From Cryobacterium soli (GTDB lineage: Bacteria > Actinomycetota > Actinomycetes > Actinomycetales > Microbacteriaceae), in the NCBI RefSeq assembly GCF_003611035.1, contig NZ_CP030033.1, positions 4,216,001 to 4,280,000 of the forward strand: 64,000 nucleotides of DNA, written 5' to 3'. The notes beneath the pieces were generated by a model. It was not told the origin of the DNA and ran no database searches. It was given only the letters and a program-made list of their open reading frames with translations. Positions 17,595-26,087 of the stretch are shown here, one piece after another. Each line of letters begins with the position of its first letter. The stretch's first letter is position 1. Both the position numbers and the translations under genes were made by a program.

Positions 17595-20246
17595 CTACTC
17601 CGCGCCGGTCGACGGAACGCGGGAGATGTCGACGCCGTCGATGCTCACCGGAATACGGCGGCCGGTGCGCCTGATCGACCCGGCAATGGTGGCGTGGTCA
17701 CGCTCGTCGGGCCGGGCCGGGCGCGGCTGGTCGCGCTCGATGACCTGCAGGAGCGACGGGTCGGGGGTGTCGGAGTTGACGAACGGACGGAACCGGCGCA
17801 GCCGATCCGGGTCGGCCAGCGTGGCCGCCCACTCGTCTTCGTAGACGTCGACGTGGGCGGCCATTGCCGCCTCGAGGTCGGCGGCAATGCCCAGGTAGTC
17901 GTTCACGACCACGTCGCGCACGTGGTCGATGCCGCCTTCCAGGTCTTCTTGCCAGCGCGCGGTGCGCTGCACACGGTCGGCGGTGCGGATGTAATACATC
18001 AGGTAGCGGTCGATGTATTGCACCAGGGTGGCCTCGTCGAGATCCTTGGCCAGCAGTACGGCGTGTACCGGCTGGAAGCCGCCGTTGCCGCCGACGTAGA
18101 GGTTCCAGCCGAGCTCGGTGGCGATCACGCCGATGTCCTTGCCGCGGGCTTCGGCGCACTCGCGGGCGCAGCCGGAGACACCGATCTTGAACTTGTGCGG
18201 CGATCGCAGCCCGCGATACCGGTTCTCCAGCATGATCGCCAGGGCCACGGAATCCTGCACGCCGAAGCGGCACCAGGTCGACCCGATGCATGATTTCGCC
18301 GTGCGCAGGCTCTTGCCGTAGGCCTGGCCGGATTCGAAGCCGGCGTCAACGAGGGCGCGCCAGATGTCGGGCAGCTGGTCGAGCCGAGCACCGAAGAGGC
18401 CGATGCGCTGGGCGCCGGTGATCTTGGTATACAGGTTGAATTCCGCGGCGACCTGGCCGATCACGATGAGCTTTTCCGGGGTGATCTCACCGGCGGGGAT
18501 GCGGGGCACCACCGAGTAGCTGCCGTCCTTCTGCATGTTGCCGAGGGCCCGGTCGTTGGTGTCCTGCAGTCCGCCACGGCCGGCATCCAGGATGTAGGCG
18601 GAGGACTGCGAGGCGAGGATGGAGGCAATGGTGGGCTTGCAGACGTCGCAGCCGAGGCCGGTGCCGAAGCGTTCCATGATCTGGTCGAACGAGCTCAGCT
18701 GTAGCACTCGCACCGACTCGAACAGTTCGCTGCGGCTGATCGAGATGTGCTCGCAGAGTGCCTTCGAGATCTCGAGGCCCGCGGCGAGCAGCTCGGTTTC
18801 GAGCACCTTCTTGAGCAGCGGCACGCACGAGCCGCACTGGGTGCCGGCCCGGGTGCAGGCCTTGAGGGCGCCGAGCTCGGTTATGGGGTCGCCGTGGTCA
18901 CCTCGGATGGCGGCGCGCACGGTTCCGAAGGAGACGTCGTTGCAGGAACACAGCTGGGCGTCATCGGGCATGTCCGAGCTGGAGGGGAGTTCGGCGCCGG
19001 ACGCGGAGAGGTACGCGCCGGGTTCGGTGGGCAGTTCCCGACCGAGCAGCGGGCGCAGTGACAGATACGGTGACGCGTCACCGACGAAGATGCCGCCGAG
19101 CAGGGTCTTGGCATCGTGGGAGACGACGACCTTCTGGTACAGGCCGCGGGCGGGGTCGGCGTAGACCACCTCGAGGGCGCGCTCACCGGTGCCGAAGGCG
19201 TCACCGAAGCTGGCCACCTCCACTCCGGAGAGCTTGAGCTTGGTGGCGTCGTCGATGCCGGGGAACACGGCTTCGCCGCCGTTCAGCCGGTCGGCGACGA
19301 CCTCGGCCATGGCGTTGGCCGGGGCGACCAGGCCGATGCAGCGCCCATCGACGCTGGCGACCTCGCCGATCGCCCAGATGCCGGGCACCGAGCTGGCGCA
19401 GTCGTCACCGATCACGATGCCGCCGCGCGGGCCGATCTCCAGGCCTGCTGCGCGGGCGAGTTCGTCGCGGGCACGGATGCCGATGGACCAGACGATCAGG
19501 TCGGCGTTGATCTGGCGATCGTCGTCGAGGGTGAGGCCGAGAACCTGCCCGGTCTCGGCGACGAGGATCTCGGTGGGGCGGTGGCCCAGTTCCAGCTGGA
19601 TGCCCTGCGCGTCGATGAGACGGCCGAGGGCCATGCCGGCGCCCTGGTCGAGCTGGGTGGGCATCAGCCAGGTGGCGCCATCCACGATCGTGGTGTTCGC
19701 GCCGAGGCGCTGCACGCCGCCGGCGGCCTCGAGCCCGAGCAGCCCGCCGCCGATCACGGTGACGTTCGCGGGCCGGCCGAACTTCGCCTTCAGGCGGGCG
19801 GTCTCGCTGACCAGGAAGTCCACGTCTTCAATCGTTCGATAGACCACACCGCTGTCGGCGCCGGGCACCGGCGGCACGAAGGCGCTCGAACCGGTGGCGA
19901 AGACCAGGTCGTCGTAGGAGAGCACGTCACCGGCGTCGAGGGTCACGGTCTGGGCCGCGGGATCGACGGCGGTGACGCGGCCGCCGCCGCGATAGTGCAT
20001 GGTCTCGGACTGCCAGAAGGACGGGTCGCCCAGCGTGAGGTCTTCGGGGCCGCCGAGTCGGTGTGAGAGGGAGACCCGGTCATAGGGGAGGTGCACCTCT
20101 TCGCCGATGACGGTGACGTCGATCGGGCGAATGTTGTCACCGGCGGCGCGGGCGCGGGCATCCATCGCCTCGGCGAAACGGTGGGCGGCGGGACCGCCGC
20201 CGATCACGAGCACGCGGCGGGGTTGCTGGGGGGTGTTCAGTGTCAT
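17595..20246 (-). CDS. nirB: assimilatory-type NADH nitrite reductase, large subunit
   Basis: The 883-residue cytoplasmic enzyme reduces nitrite to ammonium with NAD(P)H. Order of domains: FAD-binding Rossmann (VLVIGGGPAAHRFAEAM), NAD-binding Rossmann (VTVIGGGLLGLEAAGG), a BFD-type 2Fe-2S domain (CSCNDVSFGTV...CTRAGTQCGSC), and the siroheme/4Fe-4S reductase domain with CIGSTWCRFG and GCARECAEARGKDIG. The length is normal. It is divergent from nirD, whereas nirB and nirD are usually adjacent and co-directional. Cotranscription with cobA links it to siroheme supply. Confidence 0.96.
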   Translation of the reverse strand: MTLNTPQQPRRVLVIGGGPAAHRFAEAMDARARAAGDNIRPIDVTVIGEEVHLPYDRVSLSHRLGGPEDLTLGDPSFWQSETMHYRGGGRVTAVDPAAQTVTLDAGDVLSYDDLVFATGSSAFVPPVPGADSGVVYRTIEDVDFLVSETARLKAKFGRPANVTVIGGGLLGLEAAGGVQRLGANTTIVDGATWLMPTQLDQGAGMALGRLIDAQGIQLELGHRPTEILVAETGQVLGLTLDDDRQINADLIVWSIGIRARDELARAAGLEIGPRGGIVIGDDCASSVPGIWAIGEVASVDGRCIGLVAPANAMAEVVADRLNGGEAVFPGIDDATKLKLSGVEVASFGDAFGTGERALEVVYADPARGLYQKVVVSHDAKTLLGGIFVGDASPYLSLRPLLGRELPTEPGAYLSASGAELPSSSDMPDDAQLCSCNDVSFGTVRAAIRGDHGDPITELGALKACTRAGTQCGSCVPLLKKVLETELLAAGLEISKALCEHISISRSELFESVRVLQLSSFDQIMERFGTGLGCDVCKPTIASILASQSSAYILDAGRGGLQDTNDRALGNMQKDGSYSVVPRIPAGEITPEKLIVIGQVAAEFNLYTKITGAQRIGLFGARLDQLPDIWRALVDAGFESGQAYGKSLRTAKSCIGSTWCRFGVQDSVALAIMLENRYRGLRSPHKFKIGVSGCARECAEARGKDIGVIATELGWNLYVGGNGGFQPVHAVLLAKDLDEATLVQYIDRYLMYYIRTADRVQRTARWQEDLEGGIDHVRDVVVNDYLGIAADLEAAMAAHVDVYEDEWAATLADPDRLRRFRPFVNSDTPDPSLLQVIERDQPRPARPDERDHATIAGSIRRTGRRIPVSIDGVDISRVPSTGAE

Positions 20247-20451
20247 CGCGGCACCTCTCGGAGTGGATCAGGCCGCGGAACCCCGATGGCGTAAACCCGC
20301 CACCAGGCCGACCTCATGGCGTCTCTCCAGTAAGTCATACGCGCGCGCGCCATATAAGGGTCCTAGGTCCCGCGTCAGGCGCCTGGTGCGTGGGTAACCT
20401 GAAGGGGCGCCGCACGCATCCACCGGCCCGGCGCCGGAATCGAAGGGCATC
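20247..20451. promoter_or_regulatory. divergent nirB/nirD control region
   Basis: These 205 bp must hold promoters for both directions. Visible structure is an alternating GC run (20339-20350), a GGTCCTAGGTCC near-palindrome around 20360-20371, and a perfect 10-bp palindrome CAGGCGCCTG (20376-20385). None matches the narK/narG operator exactly. No regulator can be assigned. Confidence 0.4.
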
Positions 20452-20847
20452 ATGTTCACCACACACGACACGACCACGCTGAGCACCGAGGCCGGCGCCG
20501 GCTGGGTAGAGGTCTGCGCGCTCTCTCAGCTCGAACCGCTGTGGGCAGAAGCCGCGATCGTCGACGGCGAGCAGCTCGCCCTGGTGCGGATGCCCGACGG
20601 AACCGTGTACGCCGTCTCCAACGAGGACCCCGCCACGGGCTCGTACGTGATGTGCCGTGGCATCGTCGGATCGCGCGGCGATCGCGTGACGCTGACCTCA
20701 CCGCTGCACAAGCAGGTGTACGACCTCGCTACCGGGGAATGCCTCAACTCGCCCGACCTGCGTCTGCGCACGTTCGAAACCAGTGTCGAGTCTGGCTCCG
20801 TGCGGGTGCGTCTCGTCTCGGAAGCGCCGGCGCACGCCGCAGCCTGA
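20452..20847 (+). CDS. nirD: nitrite reductase (NADH) small subunit
   Basis: The 131-residue Rieske-fold protein pairs with NirB. It has the fold signature SPLHKQVYDLATGECL but lacks the Cys/His pairs of true Rieske clusters, as is normal for NirD. GAAGGG lies upstream of the ATG. It is transcribed divergently from nirB and its stop overlaps the start of the chelatase gene (TGATG), so the two form an operon. Confidence 0.9.
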   Translation: MFTTHDTTTLSTEAGAGWVEVCALSQLEPLWAEAAIVDGEQLALVRMPDGTVYAVSNEDPATGSYVMCRGIVGSRGDRVTLTSPLHKQVYDLATGECLNSPDLRLRTFETSVESGSVRVRLVSEAPAHAAA

Positions 20848-21587
20848 TGGCTGCCGAATCGGCTGTGAGGGTCGCCCCGCTCCTGCTGCTCGCCTCGCAC
20901 GGCTCCCGCGACCCCGTCGCACAGCGCGCCGTGCTCCAGCTGGTGGCCGCGGCGACGCGCGGACTGGCCGCCGCGAGACCCGAGACCCCAGTAGTGGGCG
21001 GATTCGTTGACGTGCAGCAGCCGGATGTGCCGCAGTGCCTCGCCGAAGCCGAGCCCGGGCGAGACACTGTCCTCGTGCCGCTCCTGATCTCCGCCGGCTA
21101 CCACGTGCGATTCGACCTCGCGAACGCCGTGGCAGACGCCGCGCCGCGCCGGGTCACCGTGACGGCCGCCCTCGGACCCGATACCCGGATCACGGCTATT
21201 GTGGCCCGCCGCCTCGCCGAATGCGGTCTCCGCGACGGGGACAGGGTGATTCTCGCCGCAGCCGGGTCCAGCGACGCGAACGCCGTGGCGGATTGCCACG
21301 CCGCGGGTGCGCAGCTCTCGGCGCTGCTGGATCGTGCGGTCACGGTCGCCTTCATCACCGCTGCGGAACCCCGCCTGCCGGAGGCTGTCGCCGATTCCCG
21401 CTCCGAATTTCCCGGGGCGCGTGTGGTTGTCGCCAACTACCTCCTCGCCCCGGGCACCTTCGCGGCCATGGCCCGGAGGGCGGGCGCCGACATCGTCAGC
21501 GAGCCCCTCCTCGTCGACGGTGAGGAACCTCCCGTCACTCTCGTGGACGTCGTGCTCGACCGCTACACCAGCGCCGCCGCCGAGTGA
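20847..21587 (+). CDS. sirohydrochlorin chelatase (CbiX/SirB type)
   Basis: The 246-residue protein has two CbiX-like halves. The N-terminal half carries LLLASHGSRDP with the metal-binding histidine, followed by GFVDVQQPDVPQCLAEA and LLISAGYHVRFDL with a second histidine. It most likely inserts iron into sirohydrochlorin to make siroheme for NirB; cobalt cannot be excluded from sequence. The ATG overlaps the nirD stop. No separate precorrin-2 dehydrogenase is seen in the window, apart from the N-terminal domain of CobA. Confidence 0.88.
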   Translation: MAAESAVRVAPLLLLASHGSRDPVAQRAVLQLVAAATRGLAAARPETPVVGGFVDVQQPDVPQCLAEAEPGRDTVLVPLLISAGYHVRFDLANAVADAAPRRVTVTAALGPDTRITAIVARRLAECGLRDGDRVILAAAGSSDANAVADCHAAGAQLSALLDRAVTVAFITAAEPRLPEAVADSRSEFPGARVVVANYLLAPGTFAAMARRAGADIVSEPLLVDGEEPPVTLVDVVLDRYTSAAAE

Positions 21588-21590
21588 CCC

Positions 21591-21615
21591 CACCACCCGC
21601 GGGGAGCGGGTGGTG
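21591..21615. terminator. bidirectional terminator between chelatase and narK
   Basis: CACCACCCGC and GCGGGTGGTG form a perfect 10-bp stem with a GGGGA loop between two convergent genes. There is no T-run, which is common in actinobacteria. Confidence 0.7.
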
Positions 21616-21647
21616 TGAAACCACGGTACGCGCCGACCGTCGTTGCG

Positions 21648-22970
21648 CTAGCCGGGGTAGGGGGCGTTGGGACGCGCGTAGTAGACCCACGCCAACACCG
21701 TGCAGAAGACGCAGAACACGGCGCAACCGATGAAGAACGCGGTGGGACTGATCGCCGTGAGCGCGATGCCCACGATGAACGGACCGAACGCCGCGATCGC
21801 CGAGGTCCAGGCGATGGCGCCGCCAGCCTGACGCTTGGGGAAGATCATCGGCATCTGCTTGAAGGTGCCACCGTTGGCCAGGCCGGCGAAGAAGAAGATG
21901 ATCAGCATGCCGGTGAGGAAGCCCCAGAACTCACCGACAGTGGACGGGGTGAGGAAGAAGGACGTGAGGATGGTGCCCACCACCATGCCGGCGCCGCCGA
22001 CGAAGGTGAAGATCGCCCCACCGAACTTGTCGCAGAACGGGCCGCACGCGGCGCGCACGGCGGCGCCCACCACGGGGCCAATGAATGCGAACGCCAGCGG
22101 GTTGGGCGCATCCGGGAAATCACCGTAGACGTTGAGGATGATCAGGCCCATCTGGGCAGCCAGGCCGCTGTAGGCGCCGAAGCTCATCAGGTAGATGGCG
22201 GTCATGATCCAGGTGTGCTTGACCCGAAAGATGTCGATCTGCTGGGCGAAGTTGGCCGTGATCGGCACCCGACGCAGGTACAGAATCGAGAGCACCATGG
22301 CAAGCACGGCCCAGGGGATGAGCACCAGCCCACCATTGTGCAGCCACACGAGTTCCCCGTTGGCACTTGACTGCGGGGTCAGCGCGGCCGTGCCGAGCAG
22401 GCCGAAGCCCACCACCCAAGGCAGCAGCAGTTGGATCAGACCGATACCGAAGTTGCCCAGGCCCGCCTGCAGACCGAGCGCCGTACCGGCGAGGCGCTTG
22501 GGAAAGAAGTAGCTGGTGGACGCCATCAGGCCGGAGAACGCGCCGCCGCCGATGCCGGCCGAAAACGACAGGCACAGCAGCACCCAGAACGGGGTCGACG
22601 TGTCGCGCACGGCGAGGGTCCAACCGAGCATCGGAAGGATCAACAGCCCAGACGACATCGCCACCAGATTGCGGGTTCCCATGATGGGCGGAAGGAACAT
22701 GAAGACCAGGCGCAGGATTCCGGCTGCCAGGCCGGGCAGCGCCACCAGCCAGTACAGCTGGCTCGACGAGAGCGAATAGCCGATGTCGTTGAGCCGAGGC
22801 GCGATCGCGCTCACCAGGTACCAGGAGGCGAACGCGAGGGTGAGGCTGAACGTGGTGATCCATAGCGTTCGCCAGGCGAGTTTGGAATCCCAGGTCTCTT
22901 CGTTCTCCGGGTCCCAGTTGGACAGGTCCGGTTCGAGACGGCTGCTAGCGGCGGTGGAAGCGGCTGACAT
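21648..22970 (-). CDS. narK: nitrate/nitrite transporter, MFS family
   Basis: The 440-residue NarK-type major facilitator has about twelve membrane helices and brings nitrate in or exchanges it for nitrite. Family signatures are visible as FSAGIGGGAFSGLMASTSYF and AGLANGGTFKQMPMIFP, resembling the nitrate-signature glycine-rich segments. The ATG at 22970 was chosen because AGGAG lies 6 bp upstream; the frame continues further upstream through the operator region. It has its own transcription unit with a perfect GGTCAG-C-CTGACC palindrome 53 bp before the start. Confidence 0.93.
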   Translation of the reverse strand: MSAASTAASSRLEPDLSNWDPENEETWDSKLAWRTLWITTFSLTLAFASWYLVSAIAPRLNDIGYSLSSSQLYWLVALPGLAAGILRLVFMFLPPIMGTRNLVAMSSGLLILPMLGWTLAVRDTSTPFWVLLCLSFSAGIGGGAFSGLMASTSYFFPKRLAGTALGLQAGLGNFGIGLIQLLLPWVVGFGLLGTAALTPQSSANGELVWLHNGGLVLIPWAVLAMVLSILYLRRVPITANFAQQIDIFRVKHTWIMTAIYLMSFGAYSGLAAQMGLIILNVYGDFPDAPNPLAFAFIGPVVGAAVRAACGPFCDKFGGAIFTFVGGAGMVVGTILTSFFLTPSTVGEFWGFLTGMLIIFFFAGLANGGTFKQMPMIFPKRQAGGAIAWTSAIAAFGPFIVGIALTAISPTAFFIGCAVFCVFCTVLAWVYYARPNAPYPG

Positions 22971-23022
22971 GAGAGCTCCTGGTTTCCGTTGGATGTGAAA
23001 GCGCGCCCTGATGGTGTGCCCA

Positions 23023-23037
23023 CGGTCAGCCTGACCG
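23023..23037. promoter_or_regulatory. perfect 15-bp palindrome upstream of narK
   Basis: CGGTCAG-C-CTGACCG is a perfect palindrome about 53 bp before the narK start. Related sites occur twice in front of narG. It is the best-defined operator candidate of the nitrate module. Confidence 0.6.
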
Positions 23038-23079
23038 CCGCCGGAGAACCCGACAACGAGTGAACACCGTGAAAAATGA

Positions 23080-23202
23080 TTAACGACCGATACGGCGATT
23101 GTCTGGGAAGTGGCGGGAACGGTAGTAGGCGGTGGCGAGGCCACTGATGCCAGCCCCGATGATGGCGACGGTGGTCGGCTCTGGCCGGGACTGTTCTGGC
23201 AC
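23080..23202 (-). pseudogene. N-terminal remnant of an FAD-dependent oxidoreductase
   Basis: A 40-codon frame from GTG 23202 contains TTVAIIGAGISGLATAYY, a textbook FAD-binding Rossmann start of the protoporphyrinogen/coproporphyrinogen oxidase and amine-oxidase families, then stops. Nothing of the remaining 400 or so residues follows before narK. It lies 31 bp downstream of the radical SAM gene and was probably once cotranscribed with it. It is read as a truncated gene rather than a functional small protein. Confidence 0.6.
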
Positions 23203-23233
23203 TGGATGTCCTTTGGTTGCTGGCGGATTCGGG

Positions 23234-24388
23234 TTACGCGTGTGCGGGTTCATAGGCACAGCTGGGATCGGCGGCGAGTGGATCGCCCGTGACCGCGTAC
23301 GCGTGCGACCGCGACCCACCGCAGACCGCCCGGAATTCGCAACGCCCGCACCGACCCCCGAAGTTGTCGGGGGAGCGCAGGTCCTGCAGAAGGTCTGCTC
23401 CGCGGTAGATGTCAGAGAACGGCTGGTCGCGCACGCAGCCGACCGCGATCGGCAGGAACCCGCTGGGGCAGACCATGCCGACGTGGTCCACAAAGGCGAA
23501 ACCGCGACCGGAATTTACGTCGATCGGCGCCCTGGCCGCGCGGCGTTTCGGCTCCTCGCCGGTCAGCTGCGTGGCGGTTTCAACCCGAAGGGAGGCTCGC
23601 AGCGGGCCGACCGGGAACGCCGCATCGACATCCGTCACGGCCGCGCGTTGGATCGCAATACGACGGTGATGCGGTGCCTCGGTTGCCTTGATCGCTACGA
23701 GCTCGGAGACGTCGTGCATCCAGTGCAGTACTTCTTCCTCCTGCTCGGCGGTGAGGGCGTTCAGCAACGTGCCGCGCCCGGTCGGTACCAGGAAGAAGAT
23801 GCTCCAGAGTGTGGTGCCGAGCTCGAGCACGGTCTTTAGAATGGCCGGCAACTCGTGTACGTTGTCGGCGGTCACGGTGGTGTTGATCTGGAGGCGGTAG
23901 CCCACCTCGCGTACTTGCCGGGCGGCGATCATGGTGTCGTCATACACCCCGGCTACGCCGCGGAAGGTGTCGTGGGTGCTGGCGGTCGCGCCATCCAACG
24001 ACAGCGAGATGGCCTTCGCGCCGGCATCGTGCAGGTTGACGAGCACCTTGTTGGTGAGCTTCGGGGTGACCGAGGGGGAGAGGGCCATGCTCAGGCCGAG
24101 AGCGGTGCCGTGGGCGACGAGTTCGGGCAGGTCGGGGCGTTCGAAAGGATCGCCTCCGGTTGGTACGATCAGCGGGCGGGGTGTGCCGAAGGCGGCAAGG
24201 TCAGCGAGTAGTGCCTTGCCCTGCTCGGTGCTGAGCTCGAGGGGGTTGCGGCTGCGGATCGCATCGGCCCGACAGTGAGTGCAGACCAGCTGGCATGCGC
24301 GGGTGACCTCCCAGATGACGATGAAGGGCCGCTCGGCGGTGTCGTGATGCAGAAGGCGCACGGGGCGTTTGCGGGGTGAATCGGTCAT
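23234..24388 (-). CDS. radical SAM/SPASM domain protein (TIGR04053-like)
   Basis: The 384-residue protein has the radical SAM cluster motif C32-X3-C36-X2-C39 (CQLVCTHC), a GGDPFERPD segment, and a C-terminal SPASM-like cysteine set (GCVRDQP...CGRCEFRAVC...DPSC). Overall layout resembles AhbD/NirJ-type heme-modifying enzymes and the actinobacterial family TIGR04053, rather than MoaA, whose C-terminal GG is absent. A role in heme or peptide modification is inferred only. It is followed by a truncated flavoprotein of a family that includes porphyrinogen oxidases, which fits a heme-related origin. It could serve the heme needs of nitrate respiration. Confidence 0.75.
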   Translation of the reverse strand: MTDSPRKRPVRLLHHDTAERPFIVIWEVTRACQLVCTHCRADAIRSRNPLELSTEQGKALLADLAAFGTPRPLIVPTGGDPFERPDLPELVAHGTALGLSMALSPSVTPKLTNKVLVNLHDAGAKAISLSLDGATASTHDTFRGVAGVYDDTMIAARQVREVGYRLQINTTVTADNVHELPAILKTVLELGTTLWSIFFLVPTGRGTLLNALTAEQEEEVLHWMHDVSELVAIKATEAPHHRRIAIQRAAVTDVDAAFPVGPLRASLRVETATQLTGEEPKRRAARAPIDVNSGRGFAFVDHVGMVCPSGFLPIAVGCVRDQPFSDIYRGADLLQDLRSPDNFGGRCGRCEFRAVCGGSRSHAYAVTGDPLAADPSCAYEPAHA

Positions 24389-25063
24389 GCGGAGTTCCTC
24401 GCTCAGGCGTCGGAGCCCCGGAAGTCACCGGTAGGTCGTGCCTGTGGTCGCGAGCTGCTTCGGGGATTCCGCTCAGCGTGGACTCGGGATCAATGTGATC
24501 TCCCTAATATCTAGCAGGATCATCCTTTCAAAGCGCGAGTCAAGTTCCGTGTTTAACCAGACGGTGACCGGACACCCCTGGAACAGGCGAGATTCGCGGG
24601 TGGACTGGTCGCCGCCGGTGGCCCCGTACATGCCGGCAGCGAGCGCTGCGCTGACCGACTCGATCCAGGCTTGACCCCTTCTATAGTTCGAGATGAGTGC
24701 GTTCCAATGTCGCAACACCAATCACCCGGGTACCGAACCCTCGCGTCTTTCAGCAGGATCACCCTGCTCTTCCACCTGCCTCTTTGCGCCGCTTGGTGAG
24801 CTCCTAAGCGCCGAGAACGAAGTAGAAGAAGTAAAATCTGCGGTCGGTCGCTCGTTCAAAATAGTGTCGGCGTGAAGGAGCGGTTGTCGTGAAGGGGTGG
24901 GGTGTCCAAAGGGGTACGCACTAGATTGACGTCAGACTTGTCCCCGGTGCCGGCTTGTGACAAAGGTCCTGGCTTACTCCGCGTACCGTAGACCTGTGGG
25001 ATGCATGACGATGTGATGGGCAGGCCGCCCTCACGCCTGATCCGCCCGCGAGGAGACATGCGC
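24389..25063. other. 675-bp region without an intact gene
   Basis: This stretch separates the radical SAM gene from the TDT transporter. It contains a relic of the Fe-S regulator gene (24707-24799). The frames around it are short and of no recognisable family. Promoters for the two flanking genes must lie near its ends. AT content is higher around 24480-24550, suggesting a promoter or decayed DNA. Confidence 0.5.
24707..24799 (+). pseudogene. 5' relic of a second ArsR/SufR-like regulator gene
   Basis: From ATG 24707 the translation includes YRTLASFSRITLLFHL, against YRTLASISRITLLWHL in the intact regulator at 8768, then runs into CAAW and a stop. DNA similarity is obvious over CAGCAGGATCACCCTGCTC. 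Only the first helices of the DNA-binding domain survive. The nitrate module is therefore bracketed by an intact and a broken copy of the same regulator gene. Confidence 0.65.
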
Positions 25064-26065
25064 ATGACATCCGCCCCGCGGCTAACCGCCCGCGACGCCG
25101 CCCGGGCCCCCCTCAGTAGTCTCGGCATCCCGTTCGGGCTCTCCGGCCTCGCCGGCACCTGGACCATGGCCGGCGTGACCTCGCTCGCGCCTACGCTCAT
25201 CGCCGAGGGGCTCTGGATACTCGCGGTCGCGGCATGGATCGCGGTCGTCGCGAACTACCTCTGGCGATCCCGCAACTGTGGTGGCAGCATCCGCGCCGAC
25301 CTGCGCGACCCGGTGCAGGGGGCTTTCGCGTCGCTCGCCCCAACGTCGGCGATGCTCATCTGCACGCACTACTCGCAGCAGCTCCCCACGGCAGGACGGG
25401 TCGCCACGGCAGTATTCATGGCCTTCGGGCTCCTTTTCGGCGCCTGGTTTCTCGCCCAGTTGGCGTTGCGCGAGCGAAGCATCGACGCCATCCATGCCGG
25501 GTACCTGTTACCCACCGTCGCGGCGGCCTTCATCGTCGGGCAGAGCGCTGGCACTTTCGGCTGGACCCTCTTGGGCGAGGCCGCCATCGCCGTGGGCATC
25601 CTCTTCTGGCTGGTGCTCGGCACGATCATCCTGGCACGGATAGCGTTCCGACCGGTTCCGCCGGCCGCGCTCCTGCCGACGTTCGCGATCTTCTCTGCAC
25701 CGCCGGCCGTCGCCGGCAACGCCTGGTTCGCGGTGAACGGCGGACGCATCGATCTGGTGGAGACGATGCTGCTGGGAACCTTCGTCGTGCTGATTCTCGT
25801 GCAATTGATGATGCTGGGCGCATACTGGCGACTGCCCTTCACCCTCGGGTTCTGGGCCTTCACCTTCACTGCTGCGTCCAGTGGAACCTACGCGGTGCAC
25901 TGGCTCGCCTTGTGGGGCGGCCCCGGACACGCAGCGTGGGCCTGGCTCGCCATCGGACTGGTCACACTGCTTATCGGGAGTATCGCCGTACGATCCGCTG
26001 CATTGCTCGCCGCTCGTAACCGAACCAGCGTGCCCGGTGTCGGGCCGTCAGCGCAGCTGCTCTGA
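25064..26065 (+). CDS. TDT-family (TehA/SLAC1-like) transporter
   Basis: The 333-residue protein is almost entirely hydrophobic, with about ten membrane helices, and resembles the tellurite-resistance/dicarboxylate (TDT) family that includes TehA and SLAC1 anion channels. Hallmarks are the N-terminal SLGIPFGLSGLAGTW and the central SAPPAVAGNAWFAVNG. The ATG at 25064 has AGGAG 8 bp upstream; ATG 25058 is too close to that site. The substrate is unknown. Anion export, including nitrite or small organic acids, is conceivable beside the nitrate genes. Confidence 0.8.
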   Translation: MTSAPRLTARDAARAPLSSLGIPFGLSGLAGTWTMAGVTSLAPTLIAEGLWILAVAAWIAVVANYLWRSRNCGGSIRADLRDPVQGAFASLAPTSAMLICTHYSQQLPTAGRVATAVFMAFGLLFGAWFLAQLALRERSIDAIHAGYLLPTVAAAFIVGQSAGTFGWTLLGEAAIAVGILFWLVLGTIILARIAFRPVPPAALLPTFAIFSAPPAVAGNAWFAVNGGRIDLVETMLLGTFVVLILVQLMMLGAYWRLPFTLGFWAFTFTAASSGTYAVHWLALWGGPGHAAWAWLAIGLVTLLIGSIAVRSAALLAARNRTSVPGVGPSAQLL

Positions 26066-26087
26066 GCCGACACCCCGACTCGGTACG

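Noticed and set aside
23234..24388. MoaA (molybdenum cofactor synthesis)
   Set aside because: The C-terminal GG and the MoaA-type second cysteine set are absent; the SPASM-like C-terminus fits TIGR04053/AhbD-like proteins better.
24438..24674. Small plus-strand frame of 78 codons, and an overlapping minus frame at 24473-24721
   Set aside because: Neither has a recognisable motif, ribosome binding site or family resemblance; treated as gene-free DNA.
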